A stretch of DNA of 46,562 bases from Acetobacteraceae bacterium (lineage in GTDB: Bacteria; Pseudomonadota; Alphaproteobacteria; Acetobacterales; Acetobacteraceae). The notes below the pieces were generated by a model. The model was given only the letters and a program-made list of their open reading frames with translations, was not told where the DNA came from and made no database searches. The position numbers and the translations under genes are program-made. The stretch lies in NCBI GenBank assembly GCA_030041255.1, contig JASHOF010000046.1, positions 1 through 46,562 of the forward strand, given 5' to 3'. Below are positions 33,578 to 41,286 of this stretch, piece after piece (positions within the stretch are counted from its first letter, which is position 1; each line of letters starts with the position of its first letter).

Positions 33578-34373
33578 AGGTGGCGGCAAGGAACGGCCCG
33601 CTCAATGCCGTGCTCACGTTTAAAGCACTGCCGCTCCAATCGATGTGCAGGTGCCGATAGCCGGCGTGGAAGATGAGCCAGTCGTTGAAGCGGTAGTCGA
33701 GCATTCCCAATACCTGCCACGTCAGTTGCGAGCCGCCACCCGCGAAGTCCCCGAAATCGCCATAGGTCGTGAGCCCGATGCGGTTCGTAAGGTTCAGATG
33801 ATATCGCAGTCCGACCACCGGATCAGCCCATGCAGCGGAGGAACTTGCCGTGAACCCGGGGATGATGCCCGTATGAAAAGAGAGTTTCGTCCAGACCGAG
33901 ACCGTGCGGACACCGATGCCGATGTCGAGCCATTGTTCCTTCCGTTGCAGCACGCGGTACATCCCCATCTCGGTCGAGACGAACTGGGTGGTCTGAGCTG
34001 TGGCACCGGAAAACAGCGGTCCCGGGGTTGAGACAGGAGTCCTGAGCGAGACCACCATGAGGTCGGAGAGCAGGCTGACACGGCCGTTGTGCGCCTCCAG
34101 CGTTGCCATGAAGGGGATGTTGCTGAGATGGGTGAGCACATCCCCGAAATCGGCGGTGGCCGTCGTGGCCGGCCGGTCCGGATTGGGGGTGCTGATCGTC
34201 CCGCTGAGGCTTGTGGCCCAGAAGTAGGGCGTGATGGAGAACTCCCATCCGGACTTGCCCACGGCCTGGGCGCTTGCGCCCCTCGCGGCCGAGAGCGCGA
34301 CGGCGAAAACTGCAGCGGTCACGGCAAGGCGGCGCACTCGGGTGAACGGGCTGCCCCGTTTTGAAGAGATCAT
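33567..34373 (-). CDS. Outer-membrane beta-barrel-type protein, uncharacterised
   Basis: A 268-residue exported protein with a signal peptide (RRLAVTAAVFAVALSAARGASAQ), alternating beta-strand pattern, many aromatic residues and a C-terminal Phe (ATFTF), as in outer-membrane barrels. WEFSITPYFWATSLSGTIST near the mature N-terminus and later VGLRYHLNLTNRIGLTTYGD recall the outer-membrane proteins often encoded beside DUF1254 genes. Three ATGs lie close together at 34382, 34379 and 34373; I chose 34373 because AAAGG then falls 9 nt upstream. It is 86 bp downstream of the DUF1254 gene on the same strand. Its stop codon touches hairpin element copy B. Confidence 0.75.
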   Translation of the reverse strand: MISSKRGSPFTRVRRLAVTAAVFAVALSAARGASAQAVGKSGWEFSITPYFWATSLSGTISTPNPDRPATTATADFGDVLTHLSNIPFMATLEAHNGRVSLLSDLMVVSLRTPVSTPGPLFSGATAQTTQFVSTEMGMYRVLQRKEQWLDIGIGVRTVSVWTKLSFHTGIIPGFTASSSAAWADPVVGLRYHLNLTNRIGLTTYGDFGDFAGGGSQLTWQVLGMLDYRFNDWLIFHAGYRHLHIDWSGSALNVSTALSGPFLAATFTF

Positions 34374-34459
34374 CGCCATCATCCTTTCATTTCTATATCG
34401 TAACAAATAAGCTCGTGCTCGGGACGCATGGGGGCAGGTTCGGGCCTACGCGCGCGCGG

Positions 34460-35884
34460 TCAGGACCGGCGCTGCAGCGGCGGTGGCGCCCAGCGCCCGT
34501 TCAGCACCGAAGCGCCCGGCGCGTAGAGCCGCATCGTGAGCCCGAGGAGGCCTCCGCCCGGGGCGGGCAGCCAGTTCGCGCTCCGCTCCCGGCCGGGATC
34601 CGCGTGCTGGATGGAGAGGTCAAGCGAGCCGTCCGCGTTGTATTTCAGCGGATCGCGATTGCCGATTGCGAAACGGTTGATCGGGTTCGCAACCTGGAAT
34701 CCTTGTGCGTCATACATCGAGAGCGACCAGAAGGCACTCACCGGCGGCAGCGCATTTTTCTCGAAATGCAGCACGTATTTGTTTCCGCCCACTGGCGGCT
34801 TGCCGTCCGCATCCCTGAGGAGCAGGGGATAGACAGCGTCTTCGGGCTGATTCGCGGTGAGAAGAATCTGCGCGACCACCGCGCGCTTGAGATAGTCATC
34901 GCCGTAGACGCCCATCGTTTCCGTGTTCATCTGCCAGCCATTGACGATCCGCCCGAGCGTGGCCGCCCTCGCACGCATCGCACGCTGTCCCTCCGCAACG
35001 GAGCGCTCGAGCGCATCGTGAATGGTGGGTCCAAGCAGCTCCGGGCGGTAGCTCCGGCCGGGCACGATGCCGATGCGTTTCATCCTCTCGACAGTGGACC
35101 AGTCGGTGAAATGGGGCGGATTCGCGTTCATCAGCTCGGCCGCGTACCGGAAATAGGCGAACGCGGTCATGCGATCGACCTCCTCGCGCGGCGCCGGCGC
35201 ATCGAGGTGCAAGGGGGCCGAGATCGGCGCAGCCTGCGCAAGGGAACGCCCCCACGCCCGGAGCGGAGTGATCCTGTAGCCATCCTGGATCTTGTGCACC
35301 GGGGCATAATCCCCGGGCCCATTGGTCTCCGTGCGGCCGACGATCCACACCGCCGGGGTCGGGGCATCGATGCGTCCGACGCCCTCTGGCAAATGTCCGC
35401 GCCAGCCCGGCGGTACTACGGCGAAATGGCCCGCCTTCGTACCCGATGTGCGCCAGCCGGGGGCTGCGAACACATCGGTCCACATATCGAGCATCGGCAG
35501 AACGTAGTAGCGCCCGCCGGTATCAGGAACCGAGACCACCATCGGCCCTCCGGCAAGATCGAGCCAGGCGGTGGAATAGAGCGTATCGAAATTCGAGCGT
35601 ACCACGGCCTTGAAATCGGCCGGCGGGAATGTCCGCATATTGACGAAGTTGTTCGTGAGGCTGTTGCGGGTCGCCCCCGGCAACATGTTGGTCTGTTCTC
35701 GCGTGACACCCATGGTGACCAGCGGGTAGAGATAGAGATAGGCTTCTACGGCAATCTCGTTGGCCTCCTCGCTGCCGATATCCGCTTTTCCCTGCGCGCA
35801 TGCGATGCCGGGCGTACCCGTCGCAGCCGCGACGGTGGCGGAAGCGAGAAGCATCATCATGGAACGTCTTTCAATTGTGATCAC
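34460..35884 (-). CDS. DUF1254/DUF1214 domain exported protein
   Basis: A 474-residue protein with a signal peptide (RRSMMMLLASATVAAATGTP) and the two linked domains of this family. The DUF1254 part has EAYLYLYPLVTMGVTREQTN, NFVNMRTFPPADFKAVVRSN and DTLYSTAWLDLAGGPMVVSV; the DUF1214 part has FWSLSMYDAQGFQVANPINR. The biochemical role of the family is not established. The start is GTG 35884, overlapping the TetR stop by GTGA and preceded by AAAGGGAG 8 nt upstream, so it is made from the tetR transcript. It probably continues into the outer-membrane protein gene. Confidence 0.85.
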   Translation of the reverse strand: MITIERRSMMMLLASATVAAATGTPGIACAQGKADIGSEEANEIAVEAYLYLYPLVTMGVTREQTNMLPGATRNSLTNNFVNMRTFPPADFKAVVRSNFDTLYSTAWLDLAGGPMVVSVPDTGGRYYVLPMLDMWTDVFAAPGWRTSGTKAGHFAVVPPGWRGHLPEGVGRIDAPTPAVWIVGRTETNGPGDYAPVHKIQDGYRITPLRAWGRSLAQAAPISAPLHLDAPAPREEVDRMTAFAYFRYAAELMNANPPHFTDWSTVERMKRIGIVPGRSYRPELLGPTIHDALERSVAEGQRAMRARAATLGRIVNGWQMNTETMGVYGDDYLKRAVVAQILLTANQPEDAVYPLLLRDADGKPPVGGNKYVLHFEKNALPPVSAFWSLSMYDAQGFQVANPINRFAIGNRDPLKYNADGSLDLSIQHADPGRERSANWLPAPGGGLLGLTMRLYAPGASVLNGRWAPPPLQRRS

Positions 35885-36570
35885 CGCAAATCTCCCTTTC
35901 TTCTCCACGCCCGAATCGGGCGCCTGATACGAGCCGAGAAGGATCGCAGGCCCGCGACCTCGATCCCGATCACTCTCTCGATCATTTCTTCGACGGCGAA
36001 GCCGGGTCCGGCCACTCCATCGATGATCAGCATCGTGAGGCCATGCACGGCGGACCAGGCCGAGAGCGTGGCGAGCGCGATCGCCCGCTCGTCTTCGGCC
36101 GCAACGGCGAAGGTTCCCGCGCCGGCACCGCGCCTTATGATCCCTTGCAGCACCGCCCTGGCTTCGGCGCCGGCGGCGCGCGCCAGCATCGGCTGGGCCC
36201 CGCCTCCGGAGACGGAAAGTGCGGGGCCGAACATCAGCCGGTAGAGTGCCGGGTTCCCGATCCCGAGGAGCACATAGGCCTCTCCGCTCATGGCGAGCGC
36301 CGCCGCCATGTCGTCGATGCCGGCGATCGTCGCGAGAAGCCCCTCCCGCAGCCGCTCGAACCCCACGGCCGCGACCGCGTCGAGGAGATCCCGCTTTTCG
36401 GGGAAATGATTGTAGGGCGCGTTGTGGCTTACACCGGCCCGGCGCGCCACCTCCCTGAGGGAGAAAGTCCAGTCCTGTTCCTCGGTTACCAGCGCCAGTG
36501 CCGAATCGATCAAAGCGCGGCGGAGGTCGCCGTGGTGATAGGGAGGGCTGGCAGAGAGAAACTTGGGCAT
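35881..36570 (-). CDS. TetR/AcrR family transcriptional regulator
   Basis: A 229-residue regulator. The helix-turn-helix is at about residues 36-66 (FSLREVARRAGVSHNAPYNH, then FPEKRDLLDAV), and the C-terminal part is the variable ligand-binding domain of the TetR_C type with FERLREGLLATIAGIDDMAA. ATG 36570 is chosen because it lies just after the 46-bp palindrome at 36583-36628; starting further upstream at 36630 would put the operator inside the gene. It is probably autorepressing and also controls the divergent tautomerase side. Coupled by GTGA to the DUF1254 gene. Confidence 0.88.
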   Translation of the reverse strand: MPKFLSASPPYHHGDLRRALIDSALALVTEEQDWTFSLREVARRAGVSHNAPYNHFPEKRDLLDAVAAVGFERLREGLLATIAGIDDMAAALAMSGEAYVLLGIGNPALYRLMFGPALSVSGGGAQPMLARAAGAEARAVLQGIIRRGAGAGTFAVAAEDERAIALATLSAWSAVHGLTMLIIDGVAGPGFAVEEMIERVIGIEVAGLRSFSARIRRPIRAWRRKGDLR

Positions 36571-36582
36571 GATGGTTCCGCC

Positions 36583-36628
36583 GGTGTTGACAGTGACCAT
36601 ATAGTGGGATATGGGCAGTGTCAACACC
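36583..36628. promoter_or_regulatory. 46-bp palindromic operator with overlapping divergent promoters
   Basis: Left arm 36583-36602 and right arm 36609-36628 match at 18 of 20 positions, separated by 6 bp. The outer ten bases are exact (GGTGTTGACA and TGTCAACACC). Each arm contains TTGACA on its own strand: plus 36587-36592 with TATGGG 17 bp on, minus 36624-36619 with TATGGT 17 bp on. A repressor bound here would cover both -35 boxes at once. The adjacent TetR gene is the natural ligand for this site. Confidence 0.82.
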
Positions 36629-36701
36629 AAAGTTGAACGACCCGACAGCCCGTCGTCGGGCTGCGACCATCACCTTGGCGAGTGAACCTGGAGTGTCAGC
36701 G

Positions 36702-37253
36702 ATGCCGTATCTGCAACTGGATGTGCCGTTCCGCTACCCGCTTCCGGTGAAGCGCGACCTGGCTCGGCGTTTGGGCCGTCTGTACGCCGATATCATGCAA
36801 ACCACGCCCGATCTGGTCGATGTCTGCTTTCGTGAACTGAGCGAAGGGAGCCTCTGGCACTGTGGAGAGGACGAGCCTGTCCCTGCCGCCGTGCTTTCGT
36901 GTGAAATCCGTCGTGGGCGTCCGCCGCAGCAACGCGCGCTCCTCGGCCAAGCCCTGCTGGAGGCCTGCTCCGAGACCCTTGGACTCGATCCGACGCGGTT
37001 GACCATTGAATTCACCCAGCATGCCGGGGACGAGATTTATCGCAAGGCACTGGTCGACGGCGTTCTTCGCGGCGGCCTTGGCCGGGATTGGTCTCCGGAC
37101 GAAACGACGACTCCGCTGATGGAGTCGTTGAAGAGGGATGCGCAACGAGATGGCATTCCAGCGAATTTGCGGCAGGATCAAAAAGCCGACCGCGCGCACG
37201 CCCAAGCGACCGGACCCATAGACCGCTCAGCGGCGACGCCGCTTAGCAAGTGA
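36702..37253 (+). CDS. Tautomerase family protein with C-terminal extension
   Basis: A 183-residue protein starting Met-Pro (MPYLQLDVPF); after Met removal Pro would be the catalytic N-terminal base of the 4-oxalocrotonate tautomerase superfamily. LARRLGRLYADIMQTTPDLV followed by VCFREL and LTIEFTQHAGDEIYRKAL are consistent with the longer, cis-CaaD/MSAD-like members. The last 40 residues (KRDAQRDGIPANLRQDQKAD onward) look unstructured and charged. ATG 36702 has GGAG 10 nt upstream; the +1 of the palindrome promoter would fall about 80 bp ahead. First gene on the plus side of the operator. Confidence 0.75.
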   Translation: MPYLQLDVPFRYPLPVKRDLARRLGRLYADIMQTTPDLVDVCFRELSEGSLWHCGEDEPVPAAVLSCEIRRGRPPQQRALLGQALLEACSETLGLDPTRLTIEFTQHAGDEIYRKALVDGVLRGGLGRDWSPDETTTPLMESLKRDAQRDGIPANLRQDQKADRAHAQATGPIDRSAATPLSK

Positions 37254-37328
37254 TTCCTCGGAACACGGCGAAGCTGAAAAAGCCCGTGATGGGCCAGGCA
37301 CGATCCCGCAGCAGAGGACAAGCAAGCT

Positions 37329-38855
37329 ATGCAAGCGATCAGCACGGCACTTCCCCCCGACCATTTGCCTCCGCTCCCGCTCACGACATGGGAAAGGGCG
37401 ATCGTGAGTGCGCATCCCACCGCCACGTCCGAAAACCTGCTTCGGCCGGAACTACGGTCCATCCTGGACCGACAGCGGGCGGCGTTTGTGGCCGACATCA
37501 ACTCGGGCTGGAGAACGCGGAACGATCGACTGGCGCGTCTCGATCGGCTCATCGAGCGTCACGCTGACCACTTCTCCGCTTGCATTTCCGAGGATTACGG
37601 GCGGCGATCGGAGGTGGTCACGGCCTTGACCGAAATCGTGACGACGCGGGCGGCGACCCGCCATGCCCGCCGCCATCTCAGGCAATGGATGCGGCCTCGA
37701 CGGGTCGGCGTCGGTTGGGCGTTCCGGCCCGGCCGGGCCAAAATCGTTACCCAGCCGGTTGGTGTCGTCGGGATCATCGGGGCGTGGAACTTCCCGCTGC
37801 AGCTTGTGCTCAATCCGCTGGTGGGTGCGCTCGCGGCCGGCAACCGCGCGATGCTGAAGCCGTCCGAGATCACACCAAGATTTGCGGAGGCCTTGAAAGT
37901 CGCCGTCGCTGAATTCTTCAGCGAGGACGAGGTCGCGGTCGTCACCGGCGGCACCGAGGCCGGGGCCATTTTTGCATCGCTGCCGTTCGATCATCTCATC
38001 TTCACCGGGTCCATTGCCGTCGGCCGCCTCGTTGCTCAGGCGGCGGCGAGGAACCTGACACCGGTCACACTCGAACTGGGTGGGAAATCGCCGGCGCTCG
38101 TCGATGTTTCCGCGAATCTGGCGATCACGGCCAGGAGGCTGGTCTTTGGCAAGCTGCTGAACGCCGGGCAGATCTGCATCTCTCCCGATTATGCGCTCGT
38201 CCCACGCACGCTTGTTCCGGTCTTTCTCGATGCGGTGCATACGAGTGTTGCGAAACAGTATCCGTCAATTATCAGAAACCCGGACTATACCAGCATTGTC
38301 AATGATCGGCATTTCGAGCGAATCAAAAGGCTGATCGTGGACGCAGAGACCAAAGGCGCCCGGATCATTCAGTGGGTCCCGGCCGACGAATGCCCGTGTC
38401 CGGAGGGCGGAACCCGCATTCTGCCGCCTACCGTGATCGTAAACGCTACCAGCGAGATGGCGGTTATGCAGGAGGAAATCTTCGGCCCCGTCCTGCCGGT
38501 CATTCCTTATGACACGCGTGAGGAGGCGATCGCCTCCATCAACAAGCAGGACAGGCCGCTGGCGCTCTATTGGTTCGGCACCGACGATGGCGCCCGCGAT
38601 GAAATCCTCGCCAGAACCATCTCCGGTGGCGTCACAATCAATGACACGATCATGCACTCCGCGCCGGATACTCTGCCGTTCGGTGGTATCGGTCCGTCGG
38701 GAATTGGCCACTACCACGGCGAATACGGCTTTCGCGCTCTGTCGAAGGAGAAGCCTGTCTTCATGCAGTCGCGCTTCTCCACGGGCAGCATGTTGTATCC
38801 CCCTTATGGCCCGTTTGCGCGCCGCTTTCTCAGTGTCCTGAGCCGCTTCGCTTGA
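37329..38855 (+). CDS. Aldehyde dehydrogenase, coniferyl-aldehyde-dehydrogenase type
   Basis: A 508-residue NAD(P)-dependent aldehyde dehydrogenase. The active site is complete: GAWNFPLQLVLNPLVGALAA (Asn154), the general base Glu249 in LELGGKSPALV, and nucleophile Cys283 in NAGQICISPDY; the C-terminal EEIFGPVLPV and GGIGPSGIGHYHGEYGFRAL are present. The N-terminal RPELRSILDRQRAAFVADIN and overall order match the coniferyl-aldehyde dehydrogenase group, which oxidises aromatic or long-chain aldehydes. It is 75 bp after the tautomerase on the same strand and may share its promoter. Followed 28 bp later by hairpin element copy D. Confidence 0.88.
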   Translation: MQAISTALPPDHLPPLPLTTWERAIVSAHPTATSENLLRPELRSILDRQRAAFVADINSGWRTRNDRLARLDRLIERHADHFSACISEDYGRRSEVVTALTEIVTTRAATRHARRHLRQWMRPRRVGVGWAFRPGRAKIVTQPVGVVGIIGAWNFPLQLVLNPLVGALAAGNRAMLKPSEITPRFAEALKVAVAEFFSEDEVAVVTGGTEAGAIFASLPFDHLIFTGSIAVGRLVAQAAARNLTPVTLELGGKSPALVDVSANLAITARRLVFGKLLNAGQICISPDYALVPRTLVPVFLDAVHTSVAKQYPSIIRNPDYTSIVNDRHFERIKRLIVDAETKGARIIQWVPADECPCPEGGTRILPPTVIVNATSEMAVMQEEIFGPVLPVIPYDTREEAIASINKQDRPLALYWFGTDDGARDEILARTISGGVTINDTIMHSAPDTLPFGGIGPSGIGHYHGEYGFRALSKEKPVFMQSRFSTGSMLYPPYGPFARRFLSVLSRFA

Positions 38856-38882
38856 TACGATTTCTGGAACGACCGCGCCTGA

Positions 38883-38975
38883 AGCGTGTTCAGCTTGACC
38901 GAACACGCTCTCTCCTGTCTGACCGAGCGGATTCGCGTGCTTGCCTCTCCCCCGTGGGAATCGCGGAGCGATTCC
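38883..38975 (+). repeat. Intergenic hairpin element, copy D (type I, inverted relative to copy A)
   Basis: Right after the aldehyde dehydrogenase. A 9-bp stem AGCGTGTTC / GAACACGCT (38883-38891, 38901-38909), the linker GTCTGACCGAGCGGATTC at 38917-38934 (exact reverse complement of 5193-5210), and a perfect 8-bp hairpin GGAATCGC-gga-GCGATTCC at 38957-38975. As in the other copies the first hairpin faces the 3' end of the neighbouring gene. Confidence 0.8.
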
Positions 38976-39092
38976 AGGCGAGCACGATTCGCTTTAATGG
39001 ACCACGCGACATCGTCGGCCCGTCAACCGAGCGACCACTCCAAGCCGGAACGGGGCCAGCAATCCCGCTCCCTCAATCGCGAGAGACGTGAC

Positions 39093-39926
39093 ATGAATGG
39101 GACAAGACTTTCCCTCAGCGAGCGCCAGATTGACGCCGCCAACGCGTCGAACTTCATCGATTTCTTTACGACGCTCGGCGACGTGCCCGGCGCCGCAACC
39201 GAAACGGCCGATGGCTTCGCCCGCGTGACCGGGCCGGTGCCGCATCCTTTTTTCAACTTTGTCCACTCCTTCGACACGCACGCCTGCTCCGATGACCTGG
39301 CCGGAGCAGTCGACCGCGCGCTCGCGCCGTTTCGCGTGCGCAAATGCCCGATGATGTGGATCGTCTTCCCGGCGCTCGACCCCGTGAGCGATCGGCTCAT
39401 GACGTGCCTCGCGGCGGCGGGACTGCGGCTCTTCGCGGACTATCGGGGTATGGCAATCGATCTGGCCGCGGTCTCGGCCGGGTGGACGCCGCCAGGCGAT
39501 CTGTCAATTAAGCGCGTAGCCGACGGCGATACGATGCGTGCGTGGGTGGATGTTCAAGCCAGGTGTGACGGCGGTGCGCACGAGCGGATCAAGGAGGTTC
39601 GCGTGCAATACGCTTCGCTGCGCGGCTTCGATCGGGACGACCATCAGCAAACTTATCTGGCGTGGTACCAGGGCAAGCCGGTCGGCTGCTCGATCCTGCA
39701 TCTCGCGGCGGGCGTGGCCGGGGTCTATCAGGTTGCGACGTTGCCGGAGACCCGCCACCGCGGATTCGGCCGGGCGATGACCGTGCACGCCATGCTCGAA
39801 GGCAAGGCGCGCGGCTGTGATGTTGGCGTCCTCCACGCGACGCCAGCGGGAAAGGACCTCTATCGGTCGATCGGCTTCGTCGAGCGACCCCCGGTCAAGC
39901 TCTTCCTCGACTTGCCAGCCCGATAA
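39093..39926 (+). CDS. GNAT family N-acetyltransferase
   Basis: A 277-residue protein. The C-terminal GNAT domain has the acetyl-CoA-binding stretch VATLPETRHRGFGRAMTVHA (R-x-x-G-x-G/A) and LHATPAGKDLYRSIGFVE. The N-terminal half is a second, degenerate domain, as in two-domain GNAT proteins. ATG 39093 has GAGAG upstream. The acetylated substrate is unknown. It stands alone between element copies D and C, convergent with the reductase gene. Confidence 0.82.
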   Translation: MNGTRLSLSERQIDAANASNFIDFFTTLGDVPGAATETADGFARVTGPVPHPFFNFVHSFDTHACSDDLAGAVDRALAPFRVRKCPMMWIVFPALDPVSDRLMTCLAAAGLRLFADYRGMAIDLAAVSAGWTPPGDLSIKRVADGDTMRAWVDVQARCDGGAHERIKEVRVQYASLRGFDRDDHQQTYLAWYQGKPVGCSILHLAAGVAGVYQVATLPETRHRGFGRAMTVHAMLEGKARGCDVGVLHATPAGKDLYRSIGFVERPPVKLFLDLPAR

Positions 39927-40034
39927 TGATTTCAGCGTTATGCTCGTCAGAAGACGCGTCCCATAGATCGACGGCCGATGCCCAGATTTGACCAAGATGC
40001 GTCCGCACGCAAGTCCGATGAAGTGAGGTGGACC

Positions 40035-40113
40035 CGTCGGAGGGCGTGAATCGCGGGCTCAAACAATGTCCTGGACCCTTGTCGGACGGCCCAGTCAGAC
40101 CGACAAGGGTCTA
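40035..40113 (-). repeat. Intergenic hairpin element, copy C (type II)
   Basis: Shares 26 identical bases with copy B (40035-40060, including GAGGGCGTGAATCGCGGGC). Hairpin arms GACCCTTGTCGG (40074-40085) and CCGACAAGGGTC (40100-40111), 14-nt loop. As in copy B the last arm base is the first base of the neighbouring gene's TAG stop, giving GTCTAGA in both cases. No T-run. Confidence 0.85.
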
Positions 40114-41109
40114 GACCAGCTTGACGATCTGCTTGCCAAAATTTTTCCCCCGTAGCATCCCGAGGAACGCCTCGGGTGCGCTCGCCAGGCCGACCGCCAC
40201 GCTTTCGCGATACTTGAGCTTTCCGGAGGCCACCAGCCCGGCCAGTTCCTCGAGTGCCGTGGGCCAGTCATCCATGTGCTCGGAGACGATGAACCCTTGG
40301 AGCTTCAGCCGCGAGGTCAGGATCAGCCGCGGATTTGCCATGCTGAGCGGCGCACCGTCATAACCGGCAATGGCACCGCAGACGGCGACACGGCCATGCG
40401 GGTTCATCCGCTCCATCACCGCGTCCAGCACCGCGCCTCCGACATTGTCGAAATAGCAGTCGATCCCACCCGGCGCGGCGGCCGCGAGATCCGCGGCGAA
40501 GCTGGCGGAGCGATAGTCGACGCCCGCGTCGAAGCCGAGCTCCGCCACCAGGTAACGGCATTTTTCGAGCCCGCCGGCGATGCCCACGGCCCGGCATCCT
40601 TGCCGCCTGGCAAGCTGGCCGACGACGCTGCCGACGGCGCCGCTGGCGGCACTCACCGCGACGGTCTCACCGGGCTTTGATGCGCAGATCCGATGGAGCC
40701 CGTACCAGGCAGTGACGCCAGGCATTCCGACGACCCCGAGATAGGCCGAAAGCGGCACCTTGCCGGCATCGACCTTGCGCATGCCCTGGCCGTCGGAAGT
40801 GCCGTATTCCTGCCAGCCGAACATGGCGATGACCGTGTCCCCGGGAACCCAGGCCGGGTGGCGACTCTCCTCCACCACGCCGGCCGTGCCACCCTGCATC
40901 ACCTCGCCAAGTTTCTGCGCCGGCGCATAGGATTTGCGGTCGTCCATCCGCCCGCGCATGTAGGGATCGAGCGAGAGGAAATGGTTCCTGACCCGCACCT
41001 CTCCCTCCTTCAGCGCCGGCAGCGGCACCTCGATCAGGCGAAAGTTATCGACGGCGGCGTTCACCGCCGGGCGGCTTACGAGCAGGATCTGGTGGTTCAT
41101 CTTGGGCAT
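40111..41109 (-). CDS. NADP-dependent medium-chain oxidoreductase (leukotriene-B4-dehydrogenase-like)
   Basis: A 332-residue zinc-independent MDR enzyme that reduces enones or alkenals. Signatures: LSLDPYMRGRMDD, GMPGVTAWYGLHRICASKPG, the cofactor motif VSAASGAVGSVVGQLARRQG, then DCYFDNVGGAVLDAVMERMN and a C-terminal LRGKNFGKQIVKLV. All are typical of the CurA/YncB/PTGR group. ATG 41109 has GGAGG 7 nt upstream. Probably detoxifies reactive alpha,beta-unsaturated carbonyls. Monocistronic; the stop codon touches element copy C. Confidence 0.92.
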   Translation of the reverse strand: MPKMNHQILLVSRPAVNAAVDNFRLIEVPLPALKEGEVRVRNHFLSLDPYMRGRMDDRKSYAPAQKLGEVMQGGTAGVVEESRHPAWVPGDTVIAMFGWQEYGTSDGQGMRKVDAGKVPLSAYLGVVGMPGVTAWYGLHRICASKPGETVAVSAASGAVGSVVGQLARRQGCRAVGIAGGLEKCRYLVAELGFDAGVDYRSASFAADLAAAAPGGIDCYFDNVGGAVLDAVMERMNPHGRVAVCGAIAGYDGAPLSMANPRLILTSRLKLQGFIVSEHMDDWPTALEELAGLVASGKLKYRESVAVGLASAPEAFLGMLRGKNFGKQIVKLV

Positions 41110-41286
41110 CGTCGCGCCTCCAGGTTTCGGGCAAAATCGAGTGCTCCTCCACGGAGCAGCGGCACGGGCAAGCAGAGCATGCCGCCTCGCTGATGGGAAC
41201 CCTCCGCAGAACCCGCGCTCGACCTGGACAGCATTGCAAATTCCCCGATCCGCCCGGAAAATTCGCGCGCCCGAGGAGGCTCGCCA

